A DNA stretch of 64,000 nt from Aphanizomenon flos-aquae FACHB-1287 (GTDB lineage: Bacteria; Cyanobacteriota; Cyanobacteriia; Cyanobacteriales; Nostocaceae), in the NCBI RefSeq assembly GCF_014698755.1, contig NZ_JACJTO010000024.1, positions 1-64,000 of the forward strand, written 5' to 3'. The notes below the pieces were generated by a model that was not told the origin of the DNA, did not search any database, and worked only from the letters and a program-made list of their open reading frames with translations. Position 1 is the first letter of the stretch; the number at the start of each line of letters is the position of its first letter. The translations under genes and the position numbers were made by a program. Below are positions 26,858 to 36,006 of the stretch, piece by piece.

Positions 26858-29143
26858 GTGCGAATTCCGCTCGATTATTACCGAATTCTAGGATTACCGT
26901 TGGCGGCCAATGAGGAACAATTGCGACAGGCATACAGCGATCGCATTGCCCAATTGCCACGACGGGAATATTCGATTACATCTATATCCTCTCGTAAGAG
27001 GCTGATTGAAGAAGCTTATATGGTCTTATTAGACACCGAAAAGCGCAAGTCCTATGATCAGCTTTATCTAGCTCACGTTTATACTCCTAATACAACTGCT
27101 GATCAAGTTCCACCGGAAACCCTACCAGATAGTAACTCCAAGGATCAAGATGCTCAAAGTCTCAGCATTGAAATCACCCCGGAGCAATTTATTGGCTCTT
27201 TGTTAATTCTCCAAGAGCTAGGAGAATATGAATTAGTATTAAAACTGGGTCGCCCGTACTTGGTTAATAAATCTAGTCCAGTTAACCTGAAAACAGATCA
27301 TTCTGTTACCCGGTCACAAATTCCCGATCACCCAGACTTACCAGATATTATCCTCACTGTCTCCCTAGCTTGTCTAGAACTAGGACGGGAAGAATGGCAG
27401 CAAGGTCACTATGAAAATGCAGCAGTATCTTTAGAAACGGGTGAAGAACTATTAGCGCGGGAAGGATTATTTCCCAGTGTCCGCGCCGAAATGACTGCTG
27501 ATCTTTACAAACTTCGCCCCTATCGCATTTTGGAACTATTGGCACTACCGCAAATAGAGATTCCCAAACGTCGGCAGGGGTTAGAACTATTACAGAGTAT
27601 CTTGGAAGACCGTGGTGGAATTGATGGAACTGGTAATGATCAATCTGGGTTGAATATAGATGATTTTTTACGATTTATCCAACAAATTCGCCATTATTTA
27701 ACAGTAGCGGAACAACATAAGCTCTTTGAATTAGAAAGTAAACGACCTTCGCCAGTTGCGATATATTTAGCAGTATACTCCTTAATTGCCAGAGGTTTTG
27801 CTCAACGCCAACCAGCTTTAATTCGCCAAGCCAAGCAAATGTTAATGCAATTAGGTAAACGCCAAGATGTGCACTTGGAACAATCCCTTTGTGCTTTGCT
27901 TATGGGACAAACGGAAGAATCTACCCGGGTTTTAGAACTAAGTCAAGAATATGAGGCCTTAGCTTTTATTCGGGAAAAATCCCAAGATTCACCAGATCTA
28001 TTACCCGGACTGTGTTTATATAGTGAACAATGGTTACAGCAAGAAGTATTCCCCCATTTTCGGGATTTGGCCAAACAGCAAGCCTCTTTAAGAGATTACT
28101 TTGCTGATAGACAAGTACAAGCTTATCTAGAATCTTTGCCCACTGATGCCCAAATCACTAATGAATGGGCTGCAATTAATCATCAATCCTTTCTCCAATC
28201 AGATCTTCATCATTTCCACTACCATACTAGTAACACCACACAAAAACAGGAACATGATCACCAACCAGCTAATCCTGAGTTACCAGTAACCCATTCTAGT
28301 CCTGAATCTGAATCTACCCAAGATTCCATACCCCGCTGGAATCGTCAACCAGCAAATAGAAGTGCGGGAAATCAAGCATCACAAATACCACCAACGGTAA
28401 CAACCCCCCACAAAAGACCACAGCCAAGCAATGGTCATTCAAGCCCCGCAACAAACCACCAGCCCCCTCGTAGAAGGCGCAAACCCCTTGCTAATAATCT
28501 TTTCCGGCGGTTTATAAGGTCTCAAACTAATTTTCTCAGTCGCCTAGATCCAAAGACACGCTTAGTATGGCTGGTTTTCTTTTTATTGGGAGGGGTATTA
28601 ATTTTTTCCCTACTAGTGTCAACAACTTTTAGCTTGGTAAAAAATATCTTCTTTCCCAGTCCATCATTAAGGGGACAACAGTTAGCAATAGAACTAAGTC
28701 AACCACCAATTCCTATTCCTGATCCTAATACTCAGGAGGAATTAAGCGACAAAGAACTGACAAAGGAGACAGCAAAGAAAGTAATTGAAACTTGGTTATC
28801 AGCAAAAACCGCAGCTTTAGGGCCAAATCATGACATTGATGCTTTAAATGAAATTTTAACGGGTAAGGTTTTATCCCAATGGCTTTCAGTAGCCCAGCAG
28901 GAACAAGAAAGTAACCGCTATCGTCATTATAAGCATAATGTAGAAATAGTAGCTATCTCTAAAAAAGGCATAGATGAAGATAATATATCAATAGACGCTA
29001 AAGTACAAGAAGTTACCAAGTTCTATCAAAATAGTCAGCAGAAAAAGTCCTCTGATGAAACATTGCGTGTTCGCTATGATTTGATTCATAAAGAAGGTAA
29101 ATGGCTAATTCTGCGAATGTCGGTAATTCACACATTTTTATGA
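26858..29143 (+). CDS. zipN: cell division protein ZipN/Ftn2 (ARC6 homologue)
   Basis: ZipN (Ftn2) organises the cyanobacterial divisome and anchors FtsZ; plant ARC6 is its plastid descendant. The 761-residue protein starts with a J-like domain (~4-70, DYYRILGLPLAANEEQLRQAYSDR) lacking the classic HPD. A long helical domain follows (~110-430). A low-complexity Pro/Gln/Ser/His linker spans ~445-555, and one membrane helix lies at ~570-590 (LVWLVFFLLGGVLIFSLL). The C-terminal IMS domain is at ~640-761. The start codon is GTG, supported by AGGGG nine bases upstream. It is monocistronic as far as can be seen. Together with sepF, the window carries two division genes. Confidence 0.95.
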   Translation: MRIPLDYYRILGLPLAANEEQLRQAYSDRIAQLPRREYSITSISSRKRLIEEAYMVLLDTEKRKSYDQLYLAHVYTPNTTADQVPPETLPDSNSKDQDAQSLSIEITPEQFIGSLLILQELGEYELVLKLGRPYLVNKSSPVNLKTDHSVTRSQIPDHPDLPDIILTVSLACLELGREEWQQGHYENAAVSLETGEELLAREGLFPSVRAEMTADLYKLRPYRILELLALPQIEIPKRRQGLELLQSILEDRGGIDGTGNDQSGLNIDDFLRFIQQIRHYLTVAEQHKLFELESKRPSPVAIYLAVYSLIARGFAQRQPALIRQAKQMLMQLGKRQDVHLEQSLCALLMGQTEESTRVLELSQEYEALAFIREKSQDSPDLLPGLCLYSEQWLQQEVFPHFRDLAKQQASLRDYFADRQVQAYLESLPTDAQITNEWAAINHQSFLQSDLHHFHYHTSNTTQKQEHDHQPANPELPVTHSSPESESTQDSIPRWNRQPANRSAGNQASQIPPTVTTPHKRPQPSNGHSSPATNHQPPRRRRKPLANNLFRRFIRSQTNFLSRLDPKTRLVWLVFFLLGGVLIFSLLVSTTFSLVKNIFFPSPSLRGQQLAIELSQPPIPIPDPNTQEELSDKELTKETAKKVIETWLSAKTAALGPNHDIDALNEILTGKVLSQWLSVAQQEQESNRYRHYKHNVEIVAISKKGIDEDNISIDAKVQEVTKFYQNSQQKKSSDETLRVRYDLIHKEGKWLILRMSVIHTFL

Positions 29144-29558
29144 TTGGTCTAGTGGTCAGTTGTTGGTTGTTAAATCTATTCCTATTTCTTATTTCTGACG
29201 ATAAATGTCATCAAATCTTGACACGAATTCCCTATTCAAAACCGTTATATTAAGATTTCATGACAAAACGATCCCCGCAACCCTGATAACTACGTAAAAT
29301 AGAGTAAAACCTATCTTTAGACCCCTTGATCCCTAGATAGTTTTACTGGTTAATATTTACTTAACAACCCCTCGCAATCCTCAAAGTAGGAATTGAGAGA
29401 GGTTGAGATATCAATAAAAAAAACAGACAGTAAACAAATTTAAAACTGGGTTTTGTCTAGGAGTCAGTAATAAAAAAATCTGGGTAGATGATATTTAATC
29501 AAACTCTTTTTAACCCGGGAAAAATAATTTACCTTGTAAACTACTGGAGTCCAAATTC
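29144..29558. other. intergenic region zipN / DUF4912
   Basis: The 415-bp spacer has no convincing ORF. It contains short GTGGTCAGTTGTTGG-type repeats near its start and presumably the promoter of the DUF4912 gene. A CTGGAG ribosome-like site sits next to the ATG at 29559. A TTGACA at 29218 has no properly spaced -10. Confidence 0.45.
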
Positions 29559-30806
29559 ATGGCAAAAGAACGCCCACCACTAGAAGAGATGACCCTAAGG
29601 CAATTACGCAAAGTTGCCAGTGAGTATTCCATATCTCGCTATAGCAGAATGCGTAAATCGCAGTTATTAGCATCAATTGAAGACGTTCAAAATAGTAAAT
29701 TCTCGCTCAGTTCATCCCCTAATTTGGAGGCACAAAAAACAGTGGAAGCAGCAAAATTTGAATTAGGTCAAGAAGATCTAACTGGTGGTTCTCTAGCTGA
29801 TGTTGATGAAGCACTAACGGATTTACCTGCAGGTTATGGTGATAGTCGGATTGTTCTATTACCCCGTGACCCTCAATGGGCTTATACTTATTGGGATATT
29901 CCTAACGACCATAAAGAAGCAATTCGTCGTCAAGGTGGACAAACCCTAGCATTGCGGATTTATGATGTTACCGACATTGATCTAGAATACCAAAGCCCCC
30001 ACAGTATTCAAGAATACCCTGCGGATGAACTAGCCAGAGAATGGTACTTGCCAATTCCCGTGAGCGATCGTGATTATGTGATAGATATCGGTTATCGCAC
30101 CGCTAATGGTGGTTGGCTAGTATTAGCGCGTTCCGCTAGGGTGCATATTCCCCCTGTTTATCCTTCTGATTGGATTGAAGATGTCTTTATCACTGTAGAT
30201 TTTGAAGAAGACCTACGTGCTAAGACCTACTATGAACTAGTTCCTCCAGCCAAAAAATTATCAATTATCGCTGCTGCGGCTGCTGGTGATGGGAACCCCA
30301 TTTATGAACAAATCTTTGATCTAGCGGAATCCGCTGAAGCTCAACGGGTAGCAGGTTCTCTATTCGGTTCTATGCAGCACGTTCCTGGTTCTGCTGCTCC
30401 TGAACAAGCTATCAGTTCCTATGTTTTCCCATCCGGTGTGGGTATGTGGGCTATTCCTACTGTATCTGGTTTAACTATGTCCGGTGTGGGAATGTCTGGT
30501 TTCTCTGCTTCCGCTGTTCCCACGCGTCCTCGCAAATTCTGGTTAGTTGCTGATGCTGAATTGATTGTTTACGGTGCAACTGAACCTGATGCCAATGTGA
30601 CTATTGGTGGTCGTCCCATTAAACTTAATTCTGATGGTACATTCCGCTTCCAAATGTCTTTCCAAGATGGTTTGATTGACTATCCAATTGTAGCTGTTGC
30701 GGCTGATGGTGAACAATCTCGTTCTATTCACATGAAGTTTGAGCGAGAAACCCCTTCACGTCATACTAATACTAAAGATGAAGCTGTTCTGGAATGGTTT
30801 GCATAA
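29559..30806 (+). CDS. DUF4912 protein with Rho-N/SAP-like head
   Basis: This 415-residue protein opens with a Rho N-terminal-type helical segment (~8-45, EEMTLRQLRKVASEYSISRYSRMRKSQLLASI), usually linked to nucleic-acid binding. A DUF4912 domain follows (~90-240, LLPRDPQWAYTYWDIPNDHKEA, then ALRIYDVTDIDLE). A Gly/Ser/Met-rich stretch spans ~275-325. A C-terminal part (FWLVADAELIVYGATEPDANVTIGGRPIKLNSDGTFRF) resembles a carbohydrate-binding or Ig-like beta fold. Proteins of this plan are common in cyanobacteria and have no proven role known to me. A strong terminator follows. There is no signal peptide. Confidence 0.85.
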   Translation: MAKERPPLEEMTLRQLRKVASEYSISRYSRMRKSQLLASIEDVQNSKFSLSSSPNLEAQKTVEAAKFELGQEDLTGGSLADVDEALTDLPAGYGDSRIVLLPRDPQWAYTYWDIPNDHKEAIRRQGGQTLALRIYDVTDIDLEYQSPHSIQEYPADELAREWYLPIPVSDRDYVIDIGYRTANGGWLVLARSARVHIPPVYPSDWIEDVFITVDFEEDLRAKTYYELVPPAKKLSIIAAAAAGDGNPIYEQIFDLAESAEAQRVAGSLFGSMQHVPGSAAPEQAISSYVFPSGVGMWAIPTVSGLTMSGVGMSGFSASAVPTRPRKFWLVADAELIVYGATEPDANVTIGGRPIKLNSDGTFRFQMSFQDGLIDYPIVAVAADGEQSRSIHMKFERETPSRHTNTKDEAVLEWFA

Positions 30807-30848
30807 TTGCTCTATCTGAAGATTAACTATAACTGCAACTGTTATTTT

Positions 30849-30882
30849 ACCCGCTATAGTATTGCTGTAGTGGGTTTTTTAT
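30849..30882 (+). terminator. rho-independent terminator after the DUF4912 gene
   Basis: ACCCGCTATAG pairs with CTGTAGTGGGT across the loop TATTG, with one imperfect position, and is followed by TTTTTTATT. It begins 43 bp after the stop codon on the plus strand. Confidence 0.88.
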
Positions 30883-30996
30883 TGAAAAAACAAACAACTT
30901 TAACAAACTTTATAAATTTTGGTATGGTGTAATTGGGGCTTTTATTTCGCGCAAAAATAGAAAATGTGCGGTTTTAAATTTGCACCAGTTTGTACT

Positions 30997-32178
30997 TTAA
31001 TTCAGAAACTCGGCAATTCTCTCTACAGCGGTTTTTAATATTTCTGGTTTTTGTACTAATGCGAAGCGAACGTATCCTTCTCCGAATTTACCAAAGCCGA
31101 TACCTGGAGAAGCTGCTACACCTGTTTTTTTAACTAATTCAGTGCAAAATTCCCTGGAATTATGACTCCATTCTGTAGGTAATTTTGCCCAAATATACAT
31201 TGTCGCTTCTGGTGCGGGAACGTTCCAGCCTATACTATGTAAGGCTTTTACAAAAGTGTCACGTCGTTGACGAAAAATGTTTAAAGATGATTTTATACCT
31301 TCTTGAGATCCGGTGAGGGCAGCGATCGCTCCGTTCAAAATTCCCAAATATTGATTAAAATCAATGCAGGCCTTGATTTGTTTGAGGGCTTGAATTAATT
31401 GTGGATTCCCAATTGCATAACCAATGCGGAAGCCACCCATATTATAAGACTTAGACAGGGTAAAAAATTCAATAGAAACGCTTTTTTCGGGGTCAGCTTG
31501 CAAAATCGAGGGGACTGGAGATTTTAGATTTGCGGTTTCCGTGAAAACTAAATCTACGTAGGGGAAATCATGGACAAGAACTATGTTATTTTTTTGACAA
31601 AAGGCTACAGCTTCTTGAAAAAAGGATAAAGGTGCGATCGCACTGGTAGGATTATGAGGATAACTTAAAACCATCAACCGTGACTGAGCTAAAACAGTGA
31701 CGGGAATATCACTAAAAACTGGTAAAAAATTATTCTCTGGTTTTAATGGCATAGGATAAATCTGACCATTAGCCAAGTATACCCCACCTGCATGAGAAGG
31801 ATATCCAGGATCTAATAATAACGCAAAATCGCCGGGATTCAGCACGGCTAGGGGTAAATGGGCTGTTCCCTCTTGAGAACCAATTAGGGGTAAAACTTCC
31901 GTTTCTGGGTTAACTGAGATACCAAATTTTTGTTCATACCATTGGGCCGCAGCTTGACGAAAATTTTGAGTACCACGAAATAATAAATAACCATGGGTGC
32001 TAGGATCATGGAGAGATTGAGCAATCGCTTCAATGACGTGATTCTCGACCGGTAAATCTGAAGAACCCAAGGACAAATCAATTAATTCTCTTCCAGCAGC
32101 CAAAGCTATGGTCTTGGCTGTATCCATGTCCGCAAATACATTAGATTTTAAAGGTTGTAACCGATTCGCAAATTGCAT
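30997..32178 (-). CDS. class I/II pyridoxal-phosphate aminotransferase (LL-DAP aminotransferase-like)
   Basis: This fold-type I PLP aminotransferase has 393 residues. It shows LIDLSLGSSDLP at the N-terminus, PLIGSQEGTAHLPLAVLNPGD, SYPHNPTSA (the NP-T substrate motif), HDFPYVDL, the PLP-lysine segment TLSKSYNMGGFRIGYAIG, and a late YVRFALV with the conserved carboxylate-binding arginine. It is closest in style to DapC/LL-diaminopimelate-aminotransferase-like enzymes annotated in cyanobacteria, but the exact substrate cannot be read from sequence. It lies 75 bp downstream of the thioredoxin gene on the same strand and may be co-transcribed. Confidence 0.9.
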   Translation of the reverse strand: MQFANRLQPLKSNVFADMDTAKTIALAAGRELIDLSLGSSDLPVENHVIEAIAQSLHDPSTHGYLLFRGTQNFRQAAAQWYEQKFGISVNPETEVLPLIGSQEGTAHLPLAVLNPGDFALLLDPGYPSHAGGVYLANGQIYPMPLKPENNFLPVFSDIPVTVLAQSRLMVLSYPHNPTSAIAPLSFFQEAVAFCQKNNIVLVHDFPYVDLVFTETANLKSPVPSILQADPEKSVSIEFFTLSKSYNMGGFRIGYAIGNPQLIQALKQIKACIDFNQYLGILNGAIAALTGSQEGIKSSLNIFRQRRDTFVKALHSIGWNVPAPEATMYIWAKLPTEWSHNSREFCTELVKKTGVAASPGIGFGKFGEGYVRFALVQKPEILKTAVERIAEFLN

Positions 32179-32253
32179 TTTAATGATTATTTATTGGTCG
32201 TTGGTCACGAGTGAGTAATCAAAAATTATGGAGTTTTGATTACTCACTGGTAA

Positions 32254-32598
32254 CTAGTTATTGATTAAATGCTTTCCTAAAAGACCGAGTAATTTATCTT
32301 TAGAAATTGCTCCTTCCGTAGATTCTAATACTTTTCCCCCTTTTAGCAACCTCAGAGCGGGAAGACCTTCTACTTGATATTGCTTAACAGTGACCGGATT
32401 AGGATCAGCTTCCATCTTAACAATTTTTAAATCGCTATAAGCTGTCGCAGCCGATTTAATCACGGGTGACATCAATTGACAAGGACCACACCAGGAAGCC
32501 CAAAAATATACTAATACAGGCTTCTCGGCTTTTAAAACTTCTGTTTCAAATTCAGCATCAGTGATAATAATTACACCATTTTCCATTGTATTCTCCAT
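32254..32598 (-). CDS. thioredoxin
   Basis: This 114-residue disulfide reductase has the unmodified active site WASWCGPCQLMSP (~34-46). The cis-proline segment EGLPALRLLKGGK is present in a full thioredoxin fold. It has no signal peptide and is therefore cytoplasmic. It belongs to the trx set that can be reduced by ferredoxin:thioredoxin reductase, whose catalytic subunit is encoded at 60941 in this window, or by NTR. The frame starts MENTMENG, so the second Met is also possible. Confidence 0.95.
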   Translation of the reverse strand: MENTMENGVIIITDAEFETEVLKAEKPVLVYFWASWCGPCQLMSPVIKSAATAYSDLKIVKMEADPNPVTVKQYQVEGLPALRLLKGGKVLESTEGAISKDKLLGLLGKHLINN

Positions 32599-32907
32599 AA
32601 ATTAGTATAAATTGCTGTTGATAAAGAAAGTATGAATTTATCGAGCTTCGCTAACACGCAGAGTCTCTCCAGGTGCGGAGAGTAAGAGTTAGACAAATCA
32701 ATTTTTTGATGTTCATACTCCGATTGTGCAACAGACACAAATTAATCAAGTTGGTTTATAAAATACTTTATCCCAATCTGAGAGTCAGTTGTGATCTGAT
32801 TTGGGATTTTAGATTGTTAAATATTGACTAATACACTTTTTGTCAAAATTAAGCAGAATCCCACAATTTTATATGTGGGATGATCTGAATTAATTTGTCT
32901 GTAAAAA
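32599..32907. other. intergenic region with several hairpins
   Basis: This 309-bp gap lies between vipp1 (its 3' end) and the thioredoxin gene. It holds three inverted repeats: CTCTCC...GGAGAG (~32664-32682), ATCCCAATC...GATTTGGGAT (~32770-32807), and ATCCCACA...TGTGGGAT (~32854-32881). The last lies 27 bp past the vipp1 stop and may end that transcript, though it lacks a T-run. Confidence 0.5.
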
Positions 32908-33687
32908 CTACATATTATCTAATTGTTTCCTAAGTGCTTCTAATTCAGCATCAACTGGTTGAATCGCTTTAGCTGTATTAGTTGGTTGTGCTGGAGTTGT
33001 AGTGCTTGGTTGTGCTGGAGGTAGTGTATTTTGTTTAGATCCTTCTATCAACATAGCTAATTCATCATCAATATCACTACTAGATTCTAATCTTGCAAAT
33101 TGGCTATTTAAATCTGTACTGACTAACTCGGATACAGCCTGAGATTTAGCTTCTTGCATTAATACTTTTTCTTCCATGCGCTCAAAAGCGGACATAGCAC
33201 TGTTGGTACTCATTCCGCTCACCATATTTCCCAATTGTTCTTGGGCTTTGGCTGCGGTAATTCGAGCTTTGAGCATTTCTTTCTTAGTTTTAGCTTCAGA
33301 AATTTTGCTCTCCAACTGTATTAAATTCTTTTTCAGACCTTCTACCTGAACGTTTTGTTGTTCTAGACTAGTTTTTAAAACTACACTTGTATCATTATAA
33401 GTTTTTTTGCGTTCTAAGGCTTGACGCGCTAGACTCTCATCACCTTTTTGAATAGCGAGTTGGGCGTTACGCTGCCATTTATTGACTTCATTCACAGCGT
33501 CTTGGTACTGTTTTTCAGTCCGTTTTTGAGATGCTATGGCTTGGGCTGCGCCTTGACGCAATTTTACCATGTCCTCTTGCATTTCCAAGAGGGCTTGTTC
33601 GAGCATTTTTTCTGGATCTTCGGCTTTACTGACTAAATCGTTGAGATTAGCACCAACTACCCGTTTAAGACGATCAAATAATCCCAT
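32908..33687 (-). CDS. vipp1: Vipp1/IM30 (PspA family) membrane-remodelling protein
   Basis: Vipp1 is an ESCRT-III-like protein that builds and protects thylakoid membranes. The 259-residue protein starts with the amphipathic helix MGLFDRLKRVVGANLNDLVSKAEDPEKML. A long, mostly helical coiled-coil PspA domain follows (~25-215). The C-terminal extension typical of Vipp1 but absent from PspA comes last: a Thr/Pro/Gln-rich linker and a final short helix, AELEALRKQLDNM. It is preceded on the same strand by a shorter paralogue at 33848-34558, probably from tandem duplication. Confidence 0.95.
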   Translation of the reverse strand: MGLFDRLKRVVGANLNDLVSKAEDPEKMLEQALLEMQEDMVKLRQGAAQAIASQKRTEKQYQDAVNEVNKWQRNAQLAIQKGDESLARQALERKKTYNDTSVVLKTSLEQQNVQVEGLKKNLIQLESKISEAKTKKEMLKARITAAKAQEQLGNMVSGMSTNSAMSAFERMEEKVLMQEAKSQAVSELVSTDLNSQFARLESSSDIDDELAMLIEGSKQNTLPPAQPSTTTPAQPTNTAKAIQPVDAELEALRKQLDNM

Positions 33688-33847
33688 AAATTTATTTTTC
33701 CTTTTGAGGTTTACACTCTTGGTTAGATAGTTAGCTTTCCTACTACTTAATAGCTACCGATGCTAATGTAGTTTTTCCTGGCTGAACTAGTATTTTTTTC
33801 TATTGTGAATCATCAACCTATCAATTAGCTATATTAACTAAGTAAAC

Positions 33848-34558
33848 TTATAGTTCGGATGTTTTGGGTAAATTCTGATCTGGTTGAGAATGTTTTCCTT
33901 GATCTAGCATATAATTTTTCATTGTTACCAGTTCTGTATCAATATCACTATGAGAATCTAAAGATGCAAATCGTTTTTCCAGATCATCACTACCCATTAT
34001 ACCAATAACTTCTGATTTTGCTTCTATCTGTAAAACTTTTTCCTCCATTCGTTCTAATGCACCCGAACTAGATATAGTAGAATTACCAGTCAAGATTTCT
34101 TGCAGCAAATAAGCAGCTTCTGCTGAACGGGCACGGGCAATATACATATCTTTTTTAGTTTTTACCTCAGCCAATTTTAACTCTAATATCTGCATATCTT
34201 GCTTCAATTTGGTGACTACATTTTTTTGCTGCTGAATTTGGTTGATTAAGGTTTTAGTGGTTTCTTGGTAGAATTTGCGTTTGCTGAGGGCTTCCCGTGC
34301 GAGTGATTCATTACCCTGCTGGAGGGCTAATTCAGCCTGACGATAATATTCTTGAGATTTAGACTCTCCGGCTGCTGCTTGGCGTTCTGTGCGCTTTTGG
34401 GTGGCAATGGCTTGAGCTACCCCCTGACGTAATTGTACCAAGTTATCTTGCATTTCTATGAAAGCTTTTTCCAGAATTGTTTCTGGGTCTTCTGCATTGG
34501 TGACTAAATTATTGAAATTAGCGCGAATCACCCGCAGAATACGGTTAATCAGTTCCAT
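33848..34558 (-). CDS. PspA/IM30-family paralogue
   Basis: This second PspA-family protein has 236 residues and shares the layout and many residues with the Vipp1 gene downstream (NAEDPETILEKAFIEMQDNLVQLRQGVAQAIATQKRTERQ). It ends without the Vipp1-type C-terminal helix, so it is more PspA-like. Differences are concentrated in the first helix (MELINRILRVIRANFNNLVT) and the tail. The 160-bp gap to vipp1 allows co-transcription. The pair could form mixed assemblies or split duties between stress response and thylakoid maintenance; this is inference. Confidence 0.9.
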   Translation of the reverse strand: MELINRILRVIRANFNNLVTNAEDPETILEKAFIEMQDNLVQLRQGVAQAIATQKRTERQAAAGESKSQEYYRQAELALQQGNESLAREALSKRKFYQETTKTLINQIQQQKNVVTKLKQDMQILELKLAEVKTKKDMYIARARSAEAAYLLQEILTGNSTISSSGALERMEEKVLQIEAKSEVIGIMGSDDLEKRFASLDSHSDIDTELVTMKNYMLDQGKHSQPDQNLPKTSEL

Positions 34559-34612
34559 TTTGGTTCTACCTTGACCATTTACCGGACTTTGAGGATTGCT
34601 TGATTGCTATCT

Positions 34613-34729
34613 TACAGCACTTCCCGGTGTTATGATGTACATATCTAGCGGGCAAGATGCCCGCCCCACAAGAGTTTCATGATTCAATTTTGTACCTTAT
34701 CTTTAGGTTTTTTGATCAGGGCTGCTGTA
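34613..34729 (+). mobile_element. MITE copy 1 (IS630/Tc1-like ends)
   Basis: The element starts TACAGCACTTCCCGGTG and ends GCTGCTGTA, giving TA-bounded inverted ends TACAGC/GCTGTA. It has the family core AGCGGGCAAGATGCCCGC and AAGAGTTT...TTTTGTACCTTATC. Its right end overlaps the last codons and stop of the SPOR-like gene. Four other copies lie in this window. Confidence 0.8.
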
Positions 34730-35837
34730 AGCGAGCTTTGATTCCTTTTGCCTGTAGTTCTTGCAATCTCCGCTTAATATCATCCTTGGTTTTCAGGGCA
34801 CCTAGATAAATAAATTTTTTGTTTGGTGATAAATAAGCATCAGGAACTAGTTGCTTTGCTGCTTTAAAAGCGTTATTACCTTGATTATCAGCAATAATGT
34901 AATAGTACCCATTGGCTGAGGGTTTAACATCTTCTGGAAGGGCTGACGGAATGGTTGTAGACTTTGGTAAAGGTGTGGAAAGAGTAGGAAGAGGGTAAAA
35001 GTTCGATAATGGAGTTATAGCTGGTTGAATAGCTGGAGGAGTTGGTATAATTTGGGAGGTAGGTTTAGCTTTAGGTGTTAAATCTACGACATCTTTAGGA
35101 TCTCTGACTTCTCGAAATTCTTGGGTTGCTAAATTAGGATATTTGGCTATGGGAGTATTTTGTACTTGGCTATTTGGTTGAGAATTTTTTTCTGTTACTT
35201 CCGTATTTTCCGCAGTTTTTGAGGAATTACTATTAATTAATTTATCAAAATTTAACTTAGGGAAATTTTGGGGATTGAAGACTACATAGCCTAAGGTTAA
35301 ACTTGACAGTAATAACAACAATATTGAACCAATACCCATAGGTGATAAGATTCTATCATGGGATTCGGGAGAACTAGGAGTTTGAGTTTGTGATGTTTCT
35401 GGTGTCAAACTCCGTAATAGTGCTTCACTAGATTCTAAATAATCATCTGGTGGTTTAGTGGAGTCATTTGCGGTGAAGAGGGTTTGATTTTCAAGGGGTT
35501 GAATTGTGGTGGGAACTATACTGCTACTGGATTTTTCTAAATTTACAGGGATAGGGGTTTCTTCTGTGGTCTCCGTGGTCAATAAGGGATTTTCTGGAGA
35601 AATAACTATGGGAGGAACTGTTGGTAGTTGAATATTCAACAGGTCTGTTTTCATCTGTTTAGCGTAATTTTTTACGCTTTCTGATGGTTGTTTTCTAGGA
35701 TTTTTGCGTGTGCGTCTATATCTGGTTAATTCTTGCTCTAATTGTACTTCTAAACTGGCCAGTGCTTGAGTCAAGACAGGGTTTAGGCCTCCTGTTGGGG
35801 AGGATTTTGCAGAATCTACAAGGGAATTTTGATTCAT
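34716..35837 (-). CDS. SPOR-like membrane protein
   Basis: This is a 373-residue bitopic membrane protein. A proline/threonine/serine-rich cytoplasmic part (~1-165) precedes one membrane helix (~170-188, IGSILLLLLSSLTLGYVVF). A low-complexity periplasmic linker (~195-300) then leads to a C-terminal SPOR-like domain (~305-370, GYYYIIADNQGNNAFKAAKQLVPDAYLSPNKKFIYLGALKTKDDIKRR). SPOR domains bind denuded peptidoglycan at division sites, so a role in cell-wall or septum work is likely but unproven. The final codons (LQQP and the TGA stop) lie inside the right end of MITE copy 1, so the insertion has probably rewritten the gene's end. Confidence 0.8.
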   Translation of the reverse strand: MNQNSLVDSAKSSPTGGLNPVLTQALASLEVQLEQELTRYRRTRKNPRKQPSESVKNYAKQMKTDLLNIQLPTVPPIVISPENPLLTTETTEETPIPVNLEKSSSSIVPTTIQPLENQTLFTANDSTKPPDDYLESSEALLRSLTPETSQTQTPSSPESHDRILSPMGIGSILLLLLSSLTLGYVVFNPQNFPKLNFDKLINSNSSKTAENTEVTEKNSQPNSQVQNTPIAKYPNLATQEFREVRDPKDVVDLTPKAKPTSQIIPTPPAIQPAITPLSNFYPLPTLSTPLPKSTTIPSALPEDVKPSANGYYYIIADNQGNNAFKAAKQLVPDAYLSPNKKFIYLGALKTKDDIKRRLQELQAKGIKARLQQP

Positions 35838-36006
35838 TGTTTAAGAGGGTGTCAGGGTAGATGATTAAATTATTTTTTAATGTAATATTAGACTAGCAAA
35901 AATTGTTTGTGAGTGTTCAGCTATTTTACTTAAGTTATTAGTTAGAAGTATAGCTGATAACAGGCCTTTTTTGTCTTAAAAGAGAACACGACAAAAATAC
36001 TCAAAT

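Noticed and set aside
29218-29250. TTGACA followed by TATATT as a promoter before the DUF4912 gene
   Set aside because: The spacer between the hexamers is about 22 bp, too long for a standard promoter.
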